In this document: piece after piece, positions 40,083-53,978 of the stretch | Position numbering within the stretch: the stretch's first letter is position 1 | Layout: each line of letters opens with the position of its first letter | Source of the DNA: Lotus japonicus | Taxonomy: Eukaryota > Streptophyta > Magnoliopsida > Fabales > Fabaceae | Direction: 5' to 3' | Assembly (NCBI RefSeq): GCF_012489685.1 | Contig: NC_080043.1 | Location: forward strand, 46,887,127 to 46,951,126 | DNA length: 64,000 nt | Translations under genes and position numbers: made by a program | The notes under the pieces: model-generated | Databases searched by the model: none | Told to the model about the DNA's origin: nothing | The model's input: only the letters and a program-made list of their open reading frames with translations

Positions 40083-43000
40083 ATGGTGAATACTAACTAG
40101 TTAGCTGAGATGATGGCCACAATGGCCCAAGCTGTGACAGCGCAAGCAAATGACAATGCTATGAGGCGTGCTGCTGAGGAAGCACGTGATCAGCATCAGC
40201 GCCAGATGGAAGTAACTCTGGACCAGAACAAAGGCCTGAATGATTTCAGGAGGCAAAATGCACCAAAGTTCTCGGGTGGTACTGACCCGGATAAAGCGGA
40301 TCTCTGAATCCAGGAGGTTGAGAAGATATTCAGCGTTTTGCAGACTGTTGAGGGTGCCAAAGTGGGCATGGCGACTTATCTACTGCTCGGTGATGCTGAG
40401 TACTGGTGGAAGGGCACCAGGGGGATCATGGAAGCCAACCATGAAGATATCAACTGGAACTCTTTCCGGACCGCGTTTTTGGAGAAGTATTGTCCAACAA
40501 GTGCCCGGGATGAGAGGGAGACACAATTTCTGACACTCTGTCAAGGAGGTATGTCTGTACCAGAATTTGCTTCGAAGCTGGAGTCTTTGGCGAAGCATTT
40601 TCAATTCTTTAATGATCATGTTGACGAGCGCTACATGTGCAAGCGCTTCGTTAATGGACTGAGGCCTGATATTGAGGACTCAGTGAGGCCGCTGGGAATC
40701 ATGCGTTTCCAGTCTTTGGTTGAGAAAGCCACGGAAGTGGAGCTGATGAAGAACCGGAGGTTGAACCGTACCGGAACTGGAGGGCCGATGAGGTCGGGCT
40801 CTCAAAATTTTCAGAGCAGAGGGAAATTTCAGAACAGGAAGTCGTATCAACGTCCTGCTGGGAGAGGGTTTGCTTCAGGATCTTACAGGCCCATGACGGG
40901 TGCTGCTGGTGGTTCTGGAGATCAGACTCAGAACAGGGAGTTGACCTGTTTCAAGTGTGGGAAGCCAGGACACTTTGCTCGTGCTTGTCCCGACACGAGA
41001 CCTCAATGCTTCAACTGTAACAAGTTGGGGCATACTGCTGCTCAGTGCAGGGCACCAAAGGCGGAACCAACCGTCAACACTGCTCGAGGAAAGCGTCCTG
41101 CAGCTAAAGCGAGAGTCTACACCATGGATGGTGAAGATGCTGAGGGGGTTGATGGGCTGATCAGGGGAGACTGCGAGATTGACGGTAATCTCCTATCTGT
41201 ACTTTTCGATTCCGGTGCAACGCATTCATTTATCTCTAGAGAATGTGCGATCAGATTAAGACTCCCTATTACTGCTTTGAGCTTCGATCTTATAGTTACC
41301 ACTCCTGCCAAAACTCTACTTGCTAATACAGCATGTATGTACTGTTCGATAACATATAACAATAGAGACTACCATGCTAACCTAGTATGCCTAACTTTTA
41401 AGAACCTAGATGTTATCTTAGGAATGGATTGGTTGTCCCACTATCATTGTCTTTTGGACTGCAACCGAAAGAGAGTGGTATTTCCTGATTCGGATCTTTC
41501 CGAGTATCTATCTGCCAATCACATTAGCGTCGCTTTGAACGAGGGATCTCAAGAGTATTCCGTATTGCTAAGTTTGGAGAGTAAAGGGAATCCGGAAGTT
41601 GACAATATTCCAGTGGTGAGAGACTTCACGGATGTTTTTCCTGGCGATGTACCTGGATTGCCGCCTGTACGCGACAATGAGTTTGCTATTGACATCGTAC
41701 CGGGAACGGGGCCGATTTCGATTGCACCATATCGTATGGCACCTGTGGAGCTAGTGGAATTGAAGTCCCAACTAGAAGATCTTTTGTCGAAGGGATTTAT
41801 ACGACCAAGCGTTTCACCTTGGGGAGCGCCAGTCTTATTGGTGAAGAAGAAGGACGGGAAATCGAGATTATGTGTCGACTACCGACAACTGAACAAGGTA
41901 ACCGTCAAGAATAGGTATCCGTTACCTAGAATTGATGATTTGATGGATGAACTGCGAGGAGCTGCGATATTCTCGAAGATCGATCTGAAGTCGGGTTATC
42001 ATCAAATCAGAGTTAAGACTGAGGATATCCAGAAGACGACATTCAGAACCCGTTATGGACACTATGAGTACTTAGTGATGCCATTTGGGGTGACAAACGC
42101 ACCTGCCATATTCATGGATTACATGAACAGGACTTTCCATACATTCTTAGATCGGTTCGTCGTGGTGTTTATCGACGATATTCTGATCTACTCAAAGAAT
42201 GCTGAGGATCATGAGGGGCACTTGCGACAAGTTTTACAGGTGCTGAGGGAGAAGGAGTTGTACGCCAATCCTTCTAAGTGCGAATTTTGGCTCGAAGAGG
42301 TAAAATTCTTAGGCCATGTGATCTCTAAGGAGGGGATAGCTGTGGACCAAGCAAAGGTAGAGACCGTATTGTCATGGGAACGGCCAAAGATAGTGACTGA
42401 GATCAGGAGTTTCGTTGGCCTGGCGGGATATTACCGCCGTTTCATCGAGAATTTCGCGAAGATTGTTGGACCTTTGACTCAACTTAAGAGGAAGGATCAA
42501 CCTTTTGCATGGACCGAAGCGTGCGAAACTAGTTTCCAGACGATGAAGGAACGGTTGACGACGTCACCTGTACTCGTTCTACCGCAACCAGAGGAACCTT
42601 ATGAGGTATACTGTGATGCTTCGCATCAAGGTTTGGGATGTGTGCTGATGCAACATCGGAAGGTCGTTGCTTATGCTTCACGACAATTGAAGGTTCATGA
42701 GAAGAATTATCCAACTCATGACTTGGAGCTAGCTGCAATCGTATTTGCACTGAAGATTTGGAGACATCACTTATATGGATGCAATTTCACCATATTCAGT
42801 GATCATAAGAGCTTGAAGTACTTGTTTGAGCAGAATGAGCTGAACATGAGACAACGTCGGTGGATGGAATTTCTCAAAGATTACGAGTTTACTCTACAAT
42901 ACCATCCTGGAAAGGCTAACGTTGTTGCTGATTCCTTGAGCAGGAAGATGCATATCTCGTCGATGATGGTGAAAGAGCTGCAATTGCTGGAACAATTTAG

Positions 43001-44500
43001 AGATTTGAGCTTGGATGTGAGATTATCCGAGGGAGAACTGAAGTTCGGAATGATCAGAATTGCCAATGGATTGATGGAAGAAATCCGAGACCAACAGTTA
43101 CAAGATGAGTTTCTGCTCGGGAAAAGGAACTTGGTAATTCAAGGTAAGGACCCGGAATTCAAGGTAGGAAGTGGCAATATCCTACGGTGTAAGGGTAGAG
43201 TTTGCGTACCTAACAACCCTGACTTGAGGAGTTTGATTATGGATGAAGGTCACAAGAGCAAGTTGAGCATTCATCCTGGAATGAAAAAGATGTACCAAGA
43301 CTTGAAGATGAATTTTTGGTGGCCAGGAATGAAAAGACAAGTGGCGGAGTATGTGGTCGCATGTTTGACATGTCAGAAGGCGAAGGTGGAACATCAGAAA
43401 TCTTCAGGTATGCTACAAAGCTTAGATGTACCAGAGTGGAAATGGGATAGCATATCGATGGATTTTGTAGTGGCTTTGCCAAGAACTCAAAAGGGATACG
43501 ATTCTATTTGGGTAATAGTGGATCGATTGACTAAGTCGGCTCATTTCGTACCTGTGAGGACTACGTACAACGTAGAGAAACTATCAAAGATATATATAGC
43601 TGAGATTGTACGACTTCATGGGGTACCGACAAGTATTGTTTCCGATCGAGACCCAAAGTTTACTTCACACTTTTGGGGAGCTCTTCAAGAGGCTTTGGGA
43701 ACGAGGCTGAGATTAAGTTCTGCTTATCATCCACAGACTGATGGACAGACTGAGAGGACTATCCAATCATTGGAGGATTTGCTACGAGCTTGCGTGTTGG
43801 ATAACAAGGGCAGTTGGGATAACCTATTGCCATTGATTGAGTTCACATACAACAACAGTTTTCATACGAGTATAGGTATGGCACCGTATGAGGCTTTGTA
43901 TGGCCGCAAGTGTAGAACACCTTTGCGTTGGTATCAAAATGGAGAGAATCTGTTAGTAGGACCAGAACTTCTGCAACAAACGACCGAGAAGATCAAGCAG
44001 ATCAAAGAAAAGATGAAGACTTCTCAGAGTAGACAGAAGAGTTACGCAGATCAAAGGCGCAGGACTCTAGAATTCGAAGAAGAGACCATGTGTTTCTGCG
44101 AGTTACTCAGACTACGGGAGTTGGTCGAGCAATCAAGTCAAAGAAGCTTACGCCCAAGTTTATTGGACCTTATCAGATCACTCGTCGAATTGGACCAGTC
44201 GCTTACCAGATTGCACTACCTCCATTTCTATCGAACATTCATGACGTATTCCACGTGTCACAACAGAGGAAATATATTGCGGATCCGACACATGTTATCG
44301 AACTGGATGACATTGAGCTGAAGGATGGTCTGTCTTTCGAGACACCGCCAATCAGCATTGGTGACACCAGGATAAAACAGTTAAGGGGAAAAGAGATCGA
44401 GTTAGTGAAAGTCATTTGGAACAAAGACACCGGTGATGCGACATGGGAACTGAAGGAGAAGATCCAAGAACAATATCCAGAACTTTTTACTGACCCTTAA
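40083..44500 (+). pseudogene. gag-pol: Element B gag-pol polyprotein, two stops and one frameshift
   Basis: From ATG 40083 the frame has a stop at codon 6 (TAG where relatives have CAA) and TGA for Trp at 40305-40307. It is then open to 44321, with a one-base loss near 44085 shifting the last ~135 codons into another frame (ending 44500). Domains in order: capsid; zinc knuckles [14 protein letters not shown] and [14 protein letters not shown]; protease [14 protein letters not shown] with [11 protein letters not shown] near 42170; RNase H with [10 protein letters not shown] near 42610; integrase with an [14 protein letters not shown] zinc domain and catalytic residues in [17 protein letters not shown] and GQTERTIQS; a chromodomain-like end. 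All catalytic motifs survive, so inactivation is recent and minimal. Confidence 0.92.
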
Positions 44501-44537
44501 GTTTCGAGGTCGAAACTTTCTTTTTGGAGGGTAGTAA

Positions 44538-46901
44538 TGTAAGACCCAAGTTTTTAAGATTATGTCAAGTGAATAGAATCCTATTCACGATTAGGGTTGA
44601 TGTATCGTGAAGGGAAACCTGAACAAGAGTTTACTAAATGAAATAAATTTATGAAGGAGAAAGTTCAGGAAAAGTCTAAGGATTGTATCAAAATCGATAA
44701 AAGGTATAGCACGATCGATATACGCTTAAACCTAGGTCAGAAACCCTAGTAAATAGCTAGTTTTCACTTAAAGTCACGATGGAAATTAATTCCAAAAATA
44801 TTCAGAGAAATGTTAGAACTTCTCTTATTCCTTATACACAATCGTTTCGAGGCGAAACCTTAGAATCTACGAACGTCCGATTCCAATCATCGGAAGTTTG
44901 CTGAAACTAAAACCCTGATAGTTCAAAACCCTAAAATCAACCAACGATGAATACTTTTTCTATTCAGAGCTTCAAAGAAGATTCCACACGCGTACACCCA
45001 TTTCTCTTGATGATTTCAATCTTTCTTCAGAAGGAAGTTTTCTATTCCGACATCCGATGCAAAAAGCAACTTATCGGGTAAAATAGTTTTACACCGACTT
45101 TGCATTAGTCACCTAAAATACAAGGAAACCTCTTTTGAGATTTGGATTTATGTCGCCAAAACCTATCTTAGAATTCAAGGAGAATGAAGCCGGAATAATC
45201 GGAATCGCGAAACTTTCATTTTCCCGCGTTTTTCCAACATCTATATATAGCAAGAAAAGGAGAAAAAATAACAAAACTTCACCATTTTCTCTCCCAAGGC
45301 CGCGAGCTTCATTGAAGGAGGAGGAAGAAGAGATTTTCTTCATTTCTTGCTTGATCGTTGATTCAACAGTTGCTGCTTGAAGGTATCGAGGTATAGTCGC
45401 TAATCATTACCTCTGATCGTCTTTTCCATAGCTTTTCTCTATGTCTTTCTGTGCTCATAGTTTTGAGGTTTTTGCAAAACTATCCTGATAATTCCATTTT
45501 TGATTCTAAACATCTTCCCTACGTTCTCCTGAGTATGTTTAGCTAATAATACTGCGCCGATTCTCGAAAAACTACCGTCGAGTTTCAATTCTGCTTAAAA
45601 TACCCATTTTGGGGCAAAGCTTCGTCCTTTGGGCTGAAAACTATCGCCTTAGCTTAGTGCTAGTAGGATTAGTTGTCATAAACTTCGTTGGTGACGTCCC
45701 CATCCAATTTGCTTTTCGAAATTTCAGTTTTGAATTTCTGAGCTAAAAATATTGACCAAAATACCCCTGCGATAGTTTTTGATCCGATAATTTTTCCGAG
45801 TTTAGAATACCCTTAGTTACGACTAATAATAACCTAGGAACCAAGTTTGATCGAAGAAAAATCGACCCACCTAATTACCAATAGTGGCCGAGCACCCTAA
45901 GGGGGGAGGAGGAAAATTTCTTTTTCGAAAACTTGTCCTTTCGCGCTAGATTATCGTACCTCGGAGTATATACTACTTCGTGTAACCTTAGTGAGTCTTG
46001 GTTGTTGAGTTTCTGACTCATTGTGATTGATTTCTGTGGTTTTACTCTAAAGGTGCTTTTGAGGATTTTCCTGAAGAGCAAGGCTTTGACTGTGAAGAAG
46101 TGTTAGAGGGGAACCCTGGAGAATCTTTAGGTGAGGGCTACTCACTGAATCCTTAGTTAATGCTTGGGTGTCGATACTTCGACTTGATTTACTGTTTCCG
46201 CACTTGTTTGTGTTTGATTGGAAAAATGTTTTCTGAGGCTTCGGCTGACAATGTAGATGATTCATCTACTGAATGTTTTTGAGATTGAATTACATGGTAC
46301 GTGCTAAGTGGGTAATCTAGGATGTGTGATGCATGCTTTATATGCTAAGTGCTACGTGGTTATTTTAGAATGTGTTGATATATGACATGTTTGTTGATTG
46401 TGCTGATTTAATTATGTCTCTGCACTGATATCTGTGATTCTGAGTAGTGAGAATAGCGGGCAGGTCATGCCGATTTTATTTTGAGATTTTGGGGAAAGTT
46501 TGATAGGACGAATGAGATTCGGGCCTTGTTATGGTTATATGGATCGAGACATTCTCGGGGAATTAATTGGGATATTTGGATGTTGAAAACTCATAAGATT
46601 TGCGATAAGACTAAAAGGATATTATTTTGTGAAGAAAACTCATAAGACATTAAACAACCTCTAAATCTTCAAATAATGATAATAAACTCGAAAGGAAGCT
46701 TAGGATGCGAATCTTAGTTTTGAAAAGCGAGAAGTGTCGTCGGATCCAAGTGTTGAGAATATTGAGAAGTTTTGAGTATTGATACTCTTGTGCTCTGGGA
46801 GCAGTTGTGTTGTTGGGCTATTTGAGAGATAAGCCGGGAAACTGATAGTTTCTAAGTATGTTGATACTCTTTGCTCGTTGAGCAGTTTTGACCATCGCAT
46901 G
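44538..46901 (+). mobile_element. Element B 3' LTR, 3'-truncated
   Basis: TGTAAGACCCAAGTTTTTAAG onward, close to the 5' LTR over the shared first ~670 bases, then following the element A LTR to the GACCATCG position (compare 10908). There a minus-strand LTR fragment begins. The part with TATA box and LTR ORF is missing. Preceding 44516-44537 is the polypurine tract. Confidence 0.85.
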
Positions 46902-47225
46902 TGTAACACCCCGATTTCCAGGTGTCACTTTAGTAACCAAAAATAATCTTTACGCGGAAAACAGGTAATTTTTTTTTCGTTTTCTTTCCTTTAAATCAAA
47001 ACGATAAGGAAGTAAAGACAAAACCCAACTACTAAACTAACCGATATACAACATATATACATGTACAGCCTCAGCTGCACTCCATGTCACGCGCACTCGC
47101 AATGACTCCAAAGCAGTGTGCCCGTAGGCAAATATATACAGACCCAGAAGTGTAAGTGAGAAAATTATAATTACAAACCACTAGGAGAAAGTCGGCCTCA
47201 ATATGGCCTAAGCAAAGACCCCTAT
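46902..47225 (-). mobile_element. Gypsy LTR fragment of a divergent subfamily
   Basis: The plus strand starts TGTAACACCCCGATTTCCAGG, an LTR 3' end in minus orientation. Its continuation differs from the 47226 LTR, with only scattered blocks shared (CGTAGGCAAATATA, GGCCTAAGCAAAGACC). It is cut at 47225 by element D. No ORF is seen. Confidence 0.7.
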
Positions 47226-50200
47226 TGTAACACCCCGATTTCGGTGGCGTCACTTTAGTAACCAAAGAAATAACTTAAGCGGAAAAACGTGAATTATTTT
47301 TTTTTCGATAATGTAAGTAAAGACAGAAAGAGATGAAACTCTAAAACGAAGATAACAGAACTAATATACAATATGATTACAGCCCCCACTGTAAGTTGTA
47401 AACCACGTCACGAGTAAACCTCCAGTGACGGAAAGTAAAAGAGAGTAACGCCCGTAGGCAAAAGTACAAACCAAGGTAAAAATATTGTGTCCGCAACACT
47501 AAACCTCAAAATCTGAGAACAAGTTGGCCCAGCGGCCTAAGAGAAGACCCCCTAGATCCAACCAGCTCTCTGTGATCTCCATAGGAAACCACACAAAAAG
47601 CTACCGGTAGGAAACTACCCTGTCCCCAAAACTGAAGCATGACGGTCAGAGCATCGACACTACTCCTACACTAACCCCATCTCGAGTAAGTCGCTCGGTG
47701 GCCAGCGGGGTCGACCACCCCTGAACCGTAGTCCTCCTGATCAAGCTTCTTCAACCTAGTTTCCCCTGAAGGGTGAACCATCGTGAACCGGTCCGCCATA
47801 CTCAACTGACAATGGCGTAGTCCGCCCAAACACACACAGAAGACGCGAGGGTCAACTCCAAAGAATTATATAAATAATAAAACCAGATATATAGGGTAAT
47901 AATTATTTAGCCTCTCAGGCTTATACGTTTAGGGATAAAATCCTAGGGTTGCATATATCACAATGAATATGAAGATCATAATAACAATTAGCATGCCTCA
48001 AGTAGGATAAACAGGTACCAATCACACTCAGCAACTAAGTCAGCATGTATGTTGCATGAAATGCAATGCTGGGTAACAAAATGCATTCCGGAAGAAGGAT
48101 GGACACCATCGAGTCAGCCCTAACACCGGCCAAAGTGGGACCATTCCGCTCGGGCGTCTCTTACACCACACAAAAGTAGTCAGATCAGCAGTGAACCCGT
48201 AGGTCTGCCATTCCGTCTGCTACTGAGGACCACCGTAGTGTCCTAAATATGGAAATCCGGGTCTTATGACCATTTTGGAATCCACCGAGGTCCGGTAATC
48301 CGCCGTGTATTAACCTCAAAATGAGTGCATGAATGCAAGTGATTAGCCAAACAACGTCTCCGACCTCACTCGACACGTCGTCACGTGTTCTAGCTAACTT
48401 ATTGTCTCTAAAAAGCCTACCCTAAGGCAAACGTCGATTCTGCGACAAAATGAATTAATCAAAAGAAGAAGATACTTTGGAACTCATGGTTCCCGGCTAA
48501 ACTTTAGATAGCCAAACAATAAACTGCTCATCGAGCGAAAAGGTACCGAGTACTTGGAAACTTATAGTTCCCGGCTAAACTTTAGATAGCCAAACATTAA
48601 ACTGCTCATCGAGCGAAAAAGTATAAGCATACTCGGAAACTTGTAAGTTTCCTCAAGACTTGGACTCGACGACACTTCTCATATTTCCCAAACTAATATT
48701 CAGGCTCTAAGCTCTTATCTAAGGGTATCATTATTGTTCAAAGGATTTAGAAATTGATTAATGTCTTATGAGTTTTCCGTGATAAAATAGTTTTCATTTT
48801 AATCTTATAATACTTCCTAAGAGTTTTTAGAGATCCCATAATCTCAAATAATTCCCTGAGAAGGTCTCGATCCATTAAAACATAACAAGGTCCGAACTTC
48901 GTTCGTCCTTTAAAACTCTCTCAAAATCTCATAAAAATTTGGCATGACCTGCCCGTAATCCTCACTCCTCAGAATCTCATGTATAAGTGGAATAGCATAA
49001 ATAAAACAGCTCAGTCAAAAGCATAAACAGCATATTCCAACACATCCTAAGTTAACCATGTAGCACATAGCATGTGAATCATTTAGCACACAATATCATG
49101 GCATCAAATACTCAACAAGTTCGGCCGAAGCCTCAGAAATCATTTCAGACATTTAGCAATTAGGTGCATAACACATAAATCAAGTCGACTTTCATCGACA
49201 CCTAAAGCATTATCTAGTAATTCAGAGAGTAGCCCTCACCTGTAACTCCTCCAGCGTTTTCCTCACAACCTCCTTCACGTTCCTCGCCTTGATCTCCAGG
49301 AAACTCCTCAAAAGAACCTTAAGCCAAATCACAGAAATCAACACATTGAGTCAGAAACTCAGCAAGCAATAAGTCCTAGGGTTACACGGTACATTACAAA
49401 CTCTGTGGTACGACAATCTAACGCGTTAAGACAAGTTTTCGAAAAAGTCGGATTTCCTCCCCCCTTGGTATAGCTCTCGGCCACTTTCCTTAATTGGGAG
49501 GGTCGATTTTTCTTCGATCAAACTTGGTTCCTAGGTTAACATAAGCCGTAACTAAGACGGTTCTAGGCTCGGAAAAATTTTCGGATCGAAAACTGATATA
49601 GGGGTAGTTTGGTCATTATTTTTAGCTCAAAATTTCAAAATTGGATTTTTGAAAAACAGATTGGATGGAGACGTCCACAACGACGTTTATGACGACAAAT
49701 CCTACTAGCACTAAGCCAAGTCGATAGATTAGAGCTTAAAGGTTGCGACTTTACCGAAAAATGGGTATTTAAGGTAGAAATTGATCCCGGCGGCATTTCG
49801 TCGACATTCGACAAAATCTAATCCGCAGAACACGCTCAGGAGCATGCAGGGAAGAAGTTTAGACGCTGAAATCAGCTTATTTGGACAGTTTTACAAAATG
49901 CTCCAAACTTTGAGCTCAGAAAAACATAGAAAAAGTCGACAGATCTGACGATCAGAAGCGAGATATAGTTTACCTACCTCAAGGTCTTCGATTAGCAACG
50001 ATCGGTGAAGAAAACGGGCAAAGATTCGCGAAAATCCGGATCCTCTCTTTCTCTCTAGCTGCTCACGGTTTTGGGGGAGGGAATGGGTGCCTTTTTGCAA
50101 AAAATCAAATTTTCAAGCTATTTATAGGTTTTGGAAAAAGCGGAAAAAAGATTTTTTTGCGATTCCGATTTTTCCTGCGCGTTCCTCTGCGCATTCTAAG

Positions 50201-50800
50201 ATAGGTTCTGGCGACAGAATTCCAGAACTCAAAACAGGATTCTTGGAATTAAACCAAAAGATCCAAAATCGGCATAAGTCGGTGTAAGTCGGATTATCCC
50301 GAAAAACTACTTTTTGCAGTGATCGTCGGATGAGAAAACTTCCTTCTGAAGAAAGATTAGGAATGATGAGAGAAATAGGAGAACGCGGGTGGAATCTTCA
50401 TTTGCAGCTCCGAATAGAAAAAGTCTTCATCGTCTGTCGATCTTAGGTTTTCTCGAACTATCAGGGATTCCGTTTCGGCAAACTTCCGAGAATTGGAATT
50501 TGACGTTCGTACTTTCCAGGATTTCGCATCGAAATGATTGTTTAAGGACGGAAAAGAGAAGTTCTAACATTTCTCTGAGGATTTTTGGAATTAGTTTCCA
50601 TCGTGTCCTAAAGCGTAAATTAACTATTCACTAATACCTTTGACCTAGGATTAAGCGTATGTTAGTCGTGCTATAACTCTTTCGGTTCTTCGATAAATTC
50701 TTGGACTTTTCCTGAACCTTTTTCCTTCTCAAATTTATCTTAATCAAATAACTCTTTTATTTTATTCACTTATCCAAAGCGTTAAAACTTGGGCCTTACA
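47226..50800 (-). mobile_element. Element D LTR, first copy (3575 bp)
   Basis: TGTAACACCCCGATTTCGG ... CTTGGGCCTTACA on the plus strand, close to the 4.0 kb LTR at 1296-5320. It lacks most of the LTR-encoded ORF: sequence jumps near 47695 from the post-ORF region to its early codons, leaving only an N-terminal relic (47700-47810). The TATA region (47866-47900) and two repeat units (48478-48640) are kept. Polypurine sequence TTACTACCCTCCAAAAAGAAAG follows at 50801-50822. Confidence 0.88.
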
Positions 50801-50837
50801 TTACTACCCTCCAAAAAGAAAGTTTCGACCTCGAAAC

Positions 50838-52530
50838 TTAAGGGTCAGTAAAAAGTTCTGGGTACTGTTCCTTGATCTTTTCCTTCAGCTCCCACGTCGC
50901 ATCGCCGGTGTCCTTGTTCCAAATAACCTTCACTAACTCGATCTCTTTTCCCCTCAACTGCTTTATCCTTGTGTCACCAATGCTGATTGGCGGTGTCTCG
51001 AAAGACAAGTTATCCTTCAACTCAATGTCATCCAGCTCGATAACATGTGTCGGATCAGCAATATACTTCCTCAGTTGTGTCGCATGGAATACATCGTGAA
51101 TGTTTGATAGAAAAGGCGGTAGTGCGATCTGATAAACTACCGGTCCTACACGACGAGTAATCTGATAAGGTCCAATGAACTTTGGCGTAAGCTTTCTTGA
51201 CTTGATTGCTCGACCAACTCCTGTAGTCTGGGTAACTCGCAGAAACACATGATCTCCTTCTTCGAATTCCAGGGTTCTGCGCCTTTGATCTGCATAGCTC
51301 TTCTGTCTACTCTGAGAAGCCTTCATCTTCTCTCTGATCTGTTTAATCTTCTCAGTTGTCTGTTGCAGAAGTTCCGGTCCTACTAACAAATTCTCTCCAT
51401 CTTGATACCAACATAAAGGTGTTCTACACTTGCGGCCATACAAAGCCTCATACGGTGCCATACCTATGGTCGTATGAAAACTGTTGTTGTATGTGAACTC
51501 AATCAGTGGCAATAGGGTGTCCCAACTGCCCTTGTTGTCTAACACGCAAGCTCGTAGCAAATCCTCCAATGATTGGATAGTTCTCTCAGTTTGCCCATCA
51601 GTCTGTGGATGATAAGCAGAACTTAATCTCAGCCTCGTTCCCAAAGCATTATGAAGAGCTCCCCACAAATGTGAAGTAAACTTCGGGTCTCTATCGGAAA
51701 CGATACTTGTTGGCACTCCATGACGTCGCACAATCTCAGCTATATAAATCTCTGATAGCTTATCCACGTTGTACGTAGTTCTCACAGGTATGAAATGAGC
51801 TGACTTAGTCAATCGGTCCACGATTACCCAAATCGAATCATATCCCTTTTGAGTTCTTGGCAACGCCACGACAAAATCCATCGATATGCTATCCCATTTC
51901 CATTGAGGTACATCCAAACTTTGTAGCATACCCGAAGATTTCTGATGTTCCACCTTCGCCTTTTGACAGATTAAACATGCAGCTACATATTCTGCCACTT
52001 GTCTCTTCATCCCTGGCCACCAAAATTCACCTTCAAGTCCTGATACATCTTTTTCATTCCAGGGTGAATGCTCAACTTGCTTTTGTGACCTTCGTCCATA
52101 ATCAACCTCCTTAAGTCAGGGTTGTTAGGTACGCACACTCTATCCTTGCATCGCAGGATATTGTCACTCCCTACCTTGAATTCCGGGTCCTTACCCTGAA
52201 TTACTAAATTCTTATTTTCCGAGTAAAAATTCATCTTGTAACTGTTGGTCTCGGATTTCTTCCATCAATCCATTGGTGATCTTGATCGTCCCAAACTTCA
52301 GTTCTCCCTCAGATGCTCTCACATCTAAGCTCAAATCTCAAAATTGTTCCAGCAGTTGCAGCTCCTTAACCATCATTGATGAGATATGCATCTTCCTGCT
52401 CAATGCATCAGTAACGACATTAGCCTTTCCAGGATGGTATTGTAAGGTAAAATCGTAATCCTTGAGAAATTCCATCCAGCGTCGTTGTCTCATGTTCAAC
52501 TCCTTCTGGTCAAACAAGTACTTTAAGCTC
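50838..52530 (-). pseudogene. Element D pol remnant: RNase H end, integrase, chromodomain-like
   Basis: A clean frame 50838-52010 (390 codons) covers most of the integrase and the C-terminal chromodomain-like segment. It includes catalytic contexts [19 protein letters not shown] and GQTERTIQS, and the last residues EQYPELFTDP. A one-base loss near 52015 (four T where element B has five) separates it from the zinc-binding part (52016-52234), and stops precede that. Upstream only a ~90-residue RNase H tail remains ([23 protein letters not shown]). Reverse transcriptase and protease are absent. Confidence 0.85.
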
Positions 52531-53978
52531 TATGTCGTCCTGCTCGACCACTCGTGTCAGTTCTATGTTGGAAATAACATTGGTTGACGCTACGTGCAAT
52601 TGCACAACCTTAACCACTTGATCCTTTACTTTTGTTCGTCCAAAAATTCGGCTTAAACTCAGTACACCTCTGGCATTCCAGAGTGAATGTTCAACCTGTC
52701 CTCGTGATCTCCACTCATGATTCAAAACTTAACTCGGTCGCTCTATAACTCATAGACGAACTATTCCCTTGGAATCTACTAGTCCATTAACGTCGATTCC
52801 AACTTCGTAACTATCCTCATTCGCACCATGAAATCAATCTTCTACTTAGTCATCACTCAAAGTAAAACTCGACGTGAGTCTTTATACCTTGTGCATCGCT
52901 AGACCCAATCCCTTTTAACATCCATTCATCAGCAACTTATAAGCTAATCACCATCTTAATATCTTACAATCCATTATTGTCATCTCCCCTTTTTCGAGAC
53001 TTCCCTTACTTGAACCATAAAACCAACCTTCACTTATTCACAACCCACTTTACAATTACCTAAAATCCTTAACACTTCCCCCAAATCCGAACTTATTCCC
53101 TAGAAAATCAAACCATAGTTGTACCTCAGGAAACTTAACTAGTCATTTTATCATCCGATCCCTCAACATTCGGAGGTTTAACTACAATCATTAATGCCAA
53201 CACCACTAAATCTCTGATTCGAACATGATTTTCACCTCCCAAGGTCAATCTTAACCCTTAAATCCTCACTTAACTTAGTGAAATTCACTTGCTAACCCCA
53301 GCATGCAATATCGGACTCCATAACAAAGTTCCATTCACTCTTAGACTCTAAGAAATTTGTCCACATATAACAACCTCAAGTATTAATCTTAATACTAACT
53401 CTTTATTTCCGTAACTAGATCGTCCTCCCATCAATCCGATACTTAGTCTCTCGATCAAAACCTGACAAACCTTGAGTCCTACGCACTTAAGACAAGAATT
53501 CATAGACTTAAAACCTAAACTTTCACCACGTTTGGACCTCAAATGTCCTTTAATTCTTCAATACTTCTTAAATGAATATCCATTTCTTAAACTATAACTC
53601 CTCCCCAAAGGAGATCAACTACTTAACAAGAACTTTACTTCCCAACTCAACTAATCCTCGATCCAATCAAATTAATCTTACCAATCCATCTATCAAAGTC
53701 CATTGCCAGTTCTGATTCCGAATATCACCCCCTCAATATTAAGTTGATCAGGCCTAATACATCGAAGGTGAAGATTTAGAAAAACCCACTGGAACAGTCG
53801 ATGAGTTCCTAACATCCAGTAGTCACAGAGATCTTGATATTAAATCCTCAATGATGCCGCTACGGAACTACACACTCTCGACACCATACATATACTATCC
53901 ATACGGAATCTCTCTGAGATTCATCCTTCAGCTTCTAGCTTCTTGTTAAACGCATCGGTGCAAGACTACTTTCTAGGC
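52531..53978 (-). mobile_element. Non-coding segment replacing protease and RT in element D
   Basis: About 1.4 kb with no significant ORF. Its gag-proximal part aligns with element A 25850-26420 in the same position after gag. The rest is AT-rich and degenerate, perhaps decayed pol. Retention in two separate elements indicates a shared non-autonomous ancestor. Confidence 0.6.

Larger units (their letters stand above)
38140..46901 (+). mobile_element. Element B: chromovirus-type Ty3/gypsy element, nearly complete gag-pol
   Basis: 5' LTR 38140-39871 (internally deleted), primer site 39875-39886, gag-pol 40083-44500, polypurine tract 44516-44537, 3' LTR 44538-46901 (cut). It inserted into the gag start of SIRE-2; the left 5 bases are GTTTC, and no matching right copy is seen. 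The single gag-pol frame with a C-terminal VKVIWNKDTGDATWELKEKI segment resembling a chromodomain, and the tRNA-Met primer site, fit the Tekay/Del-type chromoviruses. Lineage is an inference from these traits. Confidence 0.88.
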
